Of a DNA stretch of 42,384 nucleotides, positions 37,375-42,384 are shown piece by piece. The position numbers were made by a program, and so were the translations under genes. Origin of the DNA: Methanobacteriota archaeon (GTDB lineage Archaea > Thermoplasmatota > E2 > DHVEG-1); assembly GCA_026394495.1 (NCBI GenBank), contig JAPKYE010000056.1:1-42384 (forward strand), written 5' to 3'. The notes beneath the pieces were generated by a model. That model ran no database searches. It saw nothing but the letters and a program-made list of their open reading frames with translations, and was not told the DNA's origin. How positions within the stretch are numbered: the stretch's first letter is position 1; each line of letters opens with the position of its first letter.

Positions 37375-37723
37375 ACTTGTATTATATATTTAATCACATA
37401 TAAATATTTCTCTCCAAATAAAAACATTCCTAAAGTATTTTACTATATATCAACTGATTTTCTTATGGAAAAAATTAGTTCGAAGAGCATCTCCGATGAA
37501 CTTGACCTTAAAACATAAATTGATGTCATCTTACCACCGATGCAAAAAGATTAAGACGTTGGCTATCTCTAAGCCAGGGTCATATTCTCAATCCAGTGGT
37601 AATACGATATGGGCCAGTGGTCTAGTGGTTATCAACGAAGTTAAAAACACCTGGGAGTCTTCAAAAGAACAATCAACCCCCACAAGCAAGATATAAATAT
37701 ATAAAACAGATATCAAACCTAGG
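37375..37723. other. Intergenic region with tRNA-like fragment B and divergent promoters
   Basis: This 349-base stretch holds the minus-strand promoter of the rhodanese-like gene next to 37374. It also holds a tRNA-like 5' fragment (AGTGGTCTAGTGGTTATCA at 37616-37634, preceded by GGGCC), and a TATA-rich run (about 37689-37704) some 20-35 bases before the ATG at 37724, fitting a leaderless start for the giant surface protein. No further gene is seen. Confidence 0.4.
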
Positions 37724-40465
37724 ATGCACAAAAAGGAAGGGATGCTTGCTAGTAGTAGACATATACAGTGTGTACTACTTCTTACATTAATACCATTGCT
37801 ACTGACTAGTTTCATCTGTCTCGAAGCATCATCAATTACTACACCCACCATCCATACTCATGCATCCATAAAAAACTCAATACTGATCGCTGGCGCGTTT
37901 TTTACCATAGATGTCACCGTTGAAAAGGAAACAGATAACATCTATATCCTTGCCTATAGCGGGGATGCCATTCCAGATCCTGAAAGCCAATCAATAAAAA
38001 ATTATTATAAATGGGAGTACAACCAAGGGACATGGAGAGACGCTAGCGGTCATGACACCCAGCATATCATTGCGTCCAATTGCACGAAAACAAATACAAC
38101 ATACTCGTTCTATATTGGATTAGCTACCCAGGCAGATCCTGGGAAGTGGACTATAAAAATTTATGTTGATAATAAAGAAACTTCAACGAAGACAATGAAT
38201 GTGATCATCGGTAATTTTTGTCTGTTCTTTTCAACAATTATCGGTGTATTTGAACCGCCAAATCATCATAGAACGAGGCCACTCGTAGAAGAGAAAGTGT
38301 ATATTGACCATAAAAAAAGAATGATGGTACAACAAAAAAACATCGATGCCGTTGTTGATGGAGTTCTGCGAAATCACGAGACAAAATCAGATGAAATAAA
38401 AAACACAGATACCACAGATATAACTCATGTGTCGTTTACGAAACAAGACCTGATTCAATCAAGTTCATGCACCTATCATCGAAGCAAATTCAAAGAATCA
38501 CAGACTGATTCGATACATACAGCGGATGTGAGAAATAAAGCGGGGATGGCATTTGGTTTTGATGGGAAAAAATTTGAGGGATGTAAAAAAATCGTTGTCA
38601 TCTCAATCGTTCTTTTACTGTTGTTATCTACTGCACTTTCTACAGTCCTGTCGGGTGATGAACCCACAATATTTGGGGTAGACCTAATTGTCTGGGACGA
38701 CACCGATAATCAATCAAGATATATAAACGAGACAATCACCTTTTATGCTCAGTGCAATAGCATGAATCAAACCATAGAAAATGCAACCGTTCAAATTGTA
38801 TTTCCCGGTGAAGAGGTGACAACCTTACGTCCTATGAATTATACCGATGGAGCATATATCTACTGTAGATCATTCAAGAACAGCGGGATTCATAATTATC
38901 AAGTTTTCTGTTCAGTCGCAGGTTACGAAAACACTATACTAGAGAGTTGGTGTGATGTTGCCCCTTTTGAAACGACAAATGAGACTACCGAAGAAATTGT
39001 AGAAGAAAACACCCAGATTCCTGTGATTCCGGCACCACCTACTCAGTTCTCAGCTGTTGTTGAAAATCAGTCTTGTATTAAGTTATCATGGAAAAAAGGC
39101 GATAATGCAAACACCACCTATATCGTTCGCGGAGTTGGTTCTTATCCAGCTAACAGAACCACCGGCGTGTTCGTCTACAACGGAACCGAAACAAGCTACA
39201 TCGACGAAGAGATTAATCACTCAATACTATATTATTATCGAGCATGGTCGTACGCAGAGCAGATAGTTAATGAGACAGCAGCGCATCAGTGGTCAGAAGA
39301 GTATACCGATATATTAAGCAAATTTACTGAATTGTTCACATCAGATGAACAGAACGATTTCTCTGAAAATAATTCTTTAAGTGAAAATGAAACCAATAGC
39401 TCATACTATTCTTTTGATATCAAAAACACATATGAAAATAACCTACTGAACACCTCTGAGAAAGCAGAGTTAGATACCATCTGCATTATTGATAAGCACC
39501 ATGAGGAAAAACAGGTTGTGCCTGGATCCAGTTTTTTTGTGGAACGCATAATCGACGGTCCGCAGAATAACAGTGTCACCTTTGTCCCTCTGTTTTCAGA
39601 TTCCCTGACGTTCCAGAGAATCGAGATTCTTGAACCACCTGTCTACATTCAGACGAGATCTCAATCACAATTCTCTGAGATTAATTCACCAATAGTTCAT
39701 TCGCAAACATTAGTTTCTACGGTGTGTGACGTTAATTCGATTAGAACTGAAAAAGAAAAGAACATTACCCATTTTATCGCTGAACTTCCTTCTGAGCCAG
39801 AGGCGTTTAATCGATTTGTATATACCAACTCCTTTGATCTTCAGAGTCCTCAAACAGTAAGAATATGGTTTACTGCTCCCAGCTGGGAGGAAATACAGTC
39901 TGGCAGTAAAAGTGCTTCTGGGCACATTAGTTATCTAGTGTTTTCCTCGGACCGTGGTGGATTTGATTTTGAGGGAAGTTCTTGGTGGGATAGCAATTGG
40001 AACTACCGTAAAGCTCTTAATATCAACAATGCAAATAATAGCTATCAAATGATCATAAATGTCACAAAGAGTTCCGGTGGTAACGTAACCTGTGACGGTT
40101 ATTGCAGAGATGATTTTGGTGACATACGTTTTGTCGACAAGGATGGCATCACTGAGTTGGATTATTGGATGGAGAGTTATGTAAGCGGGAGTTATGCTAT
40201 TTTCTGGGTTGAGACACCATCAGATATTGAAACAGATCAAAACATCCTTATGTATTATGGAAATAGTGGTGCTTCTTCTGTTAGTAATGGTCAAATCTTG
40301 GGTCAAATACCACGTATACAGGTTTTCTCAATGGAATTATCGAAGGAGACGTGCTGCTCGGAACTGACTCCATCGCTGAAGTATCCTTCAGAGGAAACAG
40401 AACAGCAGATACCGGTTATAAAGCAAGAATGGATGCACGAAGCGGTGAAGGGCTCTCTTTTCTGA
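37724..40465 (+). CDS. Giant DUF2341 / Fn3 surface protein, first reading frame (frame break near 40292-40306)
   Basis: The frame reads 913 residues, but homology to the expected fold stops near residue 856. Residues 14-34 are a signal or anchor (IQCVLLLTLIPLLLTSFICL). About 40-165 form a beta-rich domain. At about 163-178 there is a hydrophobic segment (IIGNFCLFFSTIIGV), then a basic 110-residue stretch, and at about 288-310 a strong transmembrane helix (KKIVVISIVLLLLLSTALSTVLSG). Then come a fibronectin-like module (PPTQFSAVVENQSCIKLSW, 438-515), an acidic Asn/Ser-rich linker, and a DUF2341 module from WWDSNWNYRKALNI (about 754) to YYGNSGASSVSNG. The last 57 or so residues to the stop at 40465 read out of frame. 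It is probably a cell-surface adhesin or sugar-binding protein. Confidence 0.75.
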   Translation: MHKKEGMLASSRHIQCVLLLTLIPLLLTSFICLEASSITTPTIHTHASIKNSILIAGAFFTIDVTVEKETDNIYILAYSGDAIPDPESQSIKNYYKWEYNQGTWRDASGHDTQHIIASNCTKTNTTYSFYIGLATQADPGKWTIKIYVDNKETSTKTMNVIIGNFCLFFSTIIGVFEPPNHHRTRPLVEEKVYIDHKKRMMVQQKNIDAVVDGVLRNHETKSDEIKNTDTTDITHVSFTKQDLIQSSSCTYHRSKFKESQTDSIHTADVRNKAGMAFGFDGKKFEGCKKIVVISIVLLLLLSTALSTVLSGDEPTIFGVDLIVWDDTDNQSRYINETITFYAQCNSMNQTIENATVQIVFPGEEVTTLRPMNYTDGAYIYCRSFKNSGIHNYQVFCSVAGYENTILESWCDVAPFETTNETTEEIVEENTQIPVIPAPPTQFSAVVENQSCIKLSWKKGDNANTTYIVRGVGSYPANRTTGVFVYNGTETSYIDEEINHSILYYYRAWSYAEQIVNETAAHQWSEEYTDILSKFTELFTSDEQNDFSENNSLSENETNSSYYSFDIKNTYENNLLNTSEKAELDTICIIDKHHEEKQVVPGSSFFVERIIDGPQNNSVTFVPLFSDSLTFQRIEILEPPVYIQTRSQSQFSEINSPIVHSQTLVSTVCDVNSIRTEKEKNITHFIAELPSEPEAFNRFVYTNSFDLQSPQTVRIWFTAPSWEEIQSGSKSASGHISYLVFSSDRGGFDFEGSSWWDSNWNYRKALNINNANNSYQMIINVTKSSGGNVTCDGYCRDDFGDIRFVDKDGITELDYWMESYVSGSYAIFWVETPSDIETDQNILMYYGNSGASSVSNGQILGQIPRIQVFSMELSKETCCSELTPSLKYPSEETEQQIPVIKQEWMHEAVKGSLF
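40151..40291 (+). repeat. Exact 141-bp repeat, copy 1
   Basis: It encodes the second half of the first DUF2341 module (TELDYWMESYVSGS...SSVSNG). It is base-for-base identical to 42244-42384. Sequence upstream of 40151 is similar but not identical to that upstream of 42244; the frame break lies directly after 40291. Confidence 0.95.
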
Positions 40466-42384
40466 AACCACCCTACACTGTTGGTGTATGGCAAATAATA
40501 GGGACTGCCACTGGAACTGCGTGCCCAACCGGTTGGGGGACTATAAAAATTACGGTCAGTGGCACGTCATTTACCCTCGAGGCATTTGGTCAAACGAAAA
40601 GCATCACTGATTTTGATTATTCAGCTGCAGGAGAGATATCGTTACAGAACCATTACGGAACTTCTTCAAGATTTGACAATGTACGAGTCAGAAAATATGC
40701 ATCCCCAACTCCATCGTGGAATAGTTTTGGGAATGAAGAAAGCTTTCCAACCAGCAGTAACCCAGTTCCTAGCGATGGAGAAACAAATATTGCTATTCCA
40801 CCAGATAGCTTCAATATAACAATCAATGATTTAAATGGAGACAAGATGAACATTACCTGGAGAACAAATGCTAGTGGAAGCTGGGTAACATTCAACACAA
40901 CAAATGGGGGCGGAAGTGGAGTTGGAAATGGAACATATACAGCCACAAACACATCATGGGTAGATTCCCATTCGACTAAGTTTTGGTGGAGTGTAAACCT
41001 TACAGATGGAACTACTTGGACGAACAAAACCTACAATTTCACTACCAGCTATCAGCCGCAATTAAGCTCTCCTTATCCTGTAAATGGAAGTTTCAGTGTT
41101 TTAAAACCGACTTGTATGATAATTGCTTCAGATCAAGATAAAATAACAGTTACTGTAAGATTCTATGAAAATACAACTGGGAGTTGGGTTTTACAACAAA
41201 CTAATAATAGTGTTAGCGTCACAAATCCTGTTAGTGTTGTATGGGACAACTACAGCAATGCAACAGGGTACTATGTACAATACTGGTGGAAAGTAAATGT
41301 AACTGATGACAAAAATGTGTACAATGAAAAAATCTACTGTTTTATAACTTCATCAGATAATCCACCTGAGCTAAGCAACGAAAAACCAACAGACCAATCA
41401 AAAGGAATTCTCACAAATCTAAACATAATCAATGTAACTATCTCTGATCCAGATGGTGATAGTATGAACTGGTCTATTGATACAAGCCCTGACATCGGCA
41501 GTAACTCAAGTAATAACGTTGGCAACATCAGCATCTCCTGTAATATATCAGGATTGATTGCGGGGACTACATATTATTGGTATGTAAACGTAACAGATGG
41601 AACAATGTGGATAAATGAAACATATAGCTTTACAACGAACAATCCACCTAGTATCACGCTTATAACCCCATCACCAAATGGTACTACTGGTATAACTACG
41701 CAACCAACATGTAGAATGTGGGCAAATGACACTGAAGGGGACACCCTTAATGTTACGTGGTCAACAAATGCTAGTGGAAGTTGGATAAATAAACATACTA
41801 ACATAAGTATATCTGCAAATAGTACAGTATCTTATAAATTCACAGACTTTGCCGACTATAACAAAACATATTACTGGGAAGTCTATGTAAAAGATGCATT
41901 AAGCAACATCAGCAGATGGTATTATTTCACCACCAAGTCAATAGAAACATCAGTTGATACTATTAGCCCATACGAAGTAGAAACGTTTTCATCTGTAATC
42001 GATGCCACGGGATCCTCCGATTTAGATAATGTTACTCTTTGGTATCAATATTCATCTGATAATTCATCTTGGAATTGGTGGAATTTGAACTGGGGTTACT
42101 ATAAAGTTTTTAAAATTAGTAATGCTAACAACAGTTATCAGATGCAGATTAATGTTACTAAGAGTTCCGGTGGTAACGTAACCTGTGATGGTCATTGCAG
42201 AGATGATTTTGGGGATGTACGCTTTATAGATGTTGATAATACTACTGAGTTGGATTATTGGATGGAGAGTTATGTAAGCGGGAGTTATGCTATTTTCTGG
42301 GTTGAGACACCATCAGATATTGAAACAGATCAAAACATCCTTATGTATTATGGAAATAGTGGTGCTTCTTCTGTTAGTAATGGT
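40288..42384 (+). pseudogene. Continuation of the giant surface protein in a shifted frame (3' end outside window)
   Basis: The frame, shifted by one or two bases relative to the first part, is open to the right edge. It begins NTTYTGFLNGIIEGDVLLG...RTADTGYKARMDARSGEGLSF, which reads as the second part of a LamG-like domain that commonly follows DUF2341. Four Ig/Fn3-like repeats follow (PSDGETNIAIPPDSF, PVNGSFSVLKPT, NEKPTDQSKGILTNL, SPNGTTGITTQPT) with many Asn-glycosylation sites, then a second DUF2341 module from NLNWGYYKVFKI. Type 'pseudogene' marks the broken frame; sequencing or assembly error could equally be the cause. No in-frame ATG before 40429 would make this a separate gene. Confidence 0.6.
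42244..42384 (+). repeat. Exact 141-bp repeat, copy 2, ending at the window edge
   Basis: Identical to 40151-40291 and ending at the last base of the window. The first upstream mismatch is the preceding base (C at 40150, T at 42243). Confidence 0.95.

Noticed and set aside
40151-42384. Repeat pair as a mobile element or CRISPR
   Set aside because: The repeat is coding, in frame with DUF2341 modules, with no terminal inverted repeats, no transposase and only two copies.

Overview
The window looks archaeal, most likely a low-GC member of Thermoplasmatota or a related euryarchaeal lineage, and it may be an environmental-genome contig. The archaeal markers are a CTP-dependent riboflavin kinase, TiaS, an archaeal NOG1-type GTPase, a COG1395-type regulator, a tetraether-lipid synthase-like radical SAM protein, DUF5654, three tRNA genes without an encoded CCA, and TATA boxes about 25-30 bp upstream of start codons (leaderless-type promoters). 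Two repair genes, NAD+-dependent DNA ligase and PolX, are of a type more usual in bacteria. The lineage call rests on family knowledge alone.

Layout. 1-4127 (-) is a giant secreted protein, open at the left edge, joining an N-terminal-nucleophile hydrolase domain to two parallel beta-helix regions and fibronectin-like modules. 4242-9088 (-) is a tight operon: winged-helix regulator, ribK, polX, ligA and a small Cys-rich DUF6485 protein. 9134-10105 is a NOG1-like GTPase and 10129-10962 an unknown secreted or membrane protein. 11087-13387 is a divergent pair, a tandem winged-helix regulator and a tetraether synthase-like radical SAM enzyme, separated by a perfect 12-bp inverted repeat that overlaps both TATA-like elements. 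13473-17234 holds two secreted CrtC/AttH-type lipocalin-like proteins, DUF5654, a stand-alone AsnC-type ligand domain and tRNA-Gly. 17248-23082 holds housekeeping genes (tiaS, COG1395 regulator, tRNA-Leu, an ABC exporter pair, truA).

23228-35269 is the most unusual stretch: two B12-type radical SAM proteins, a lipoprotein, three PaaK-like adenylate-forming enzymes, a class I methyltransferase with a nicotianamine-synthase-like glycine motif, a ketopantoate-reductase-like oxidoreductase, a UbiA prenyltransferase and a third CrtC/AttH-like protein. Together with the tetraether synthase, this suggests an isoprenoid or membrane-lipid modification locus. That is an inference; the product is unknown.

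35208-37374 carries a SemiSWEET protein, tRNA-Pro, a single-domain response regulator, an SlyD-like FKBP isomerase and a secreted rhodanese-like protein flanked by two tRNA-like 5' fragments. 37724 to the right edge is a second giant surface protein with DUF2341 and Ig/Fn3-like modules. It has a reading-frame break near 40292-40306, and its last 141 bases exactly repeat 40151-40291, so the right edge probably reflects an assembly break in a repeat.
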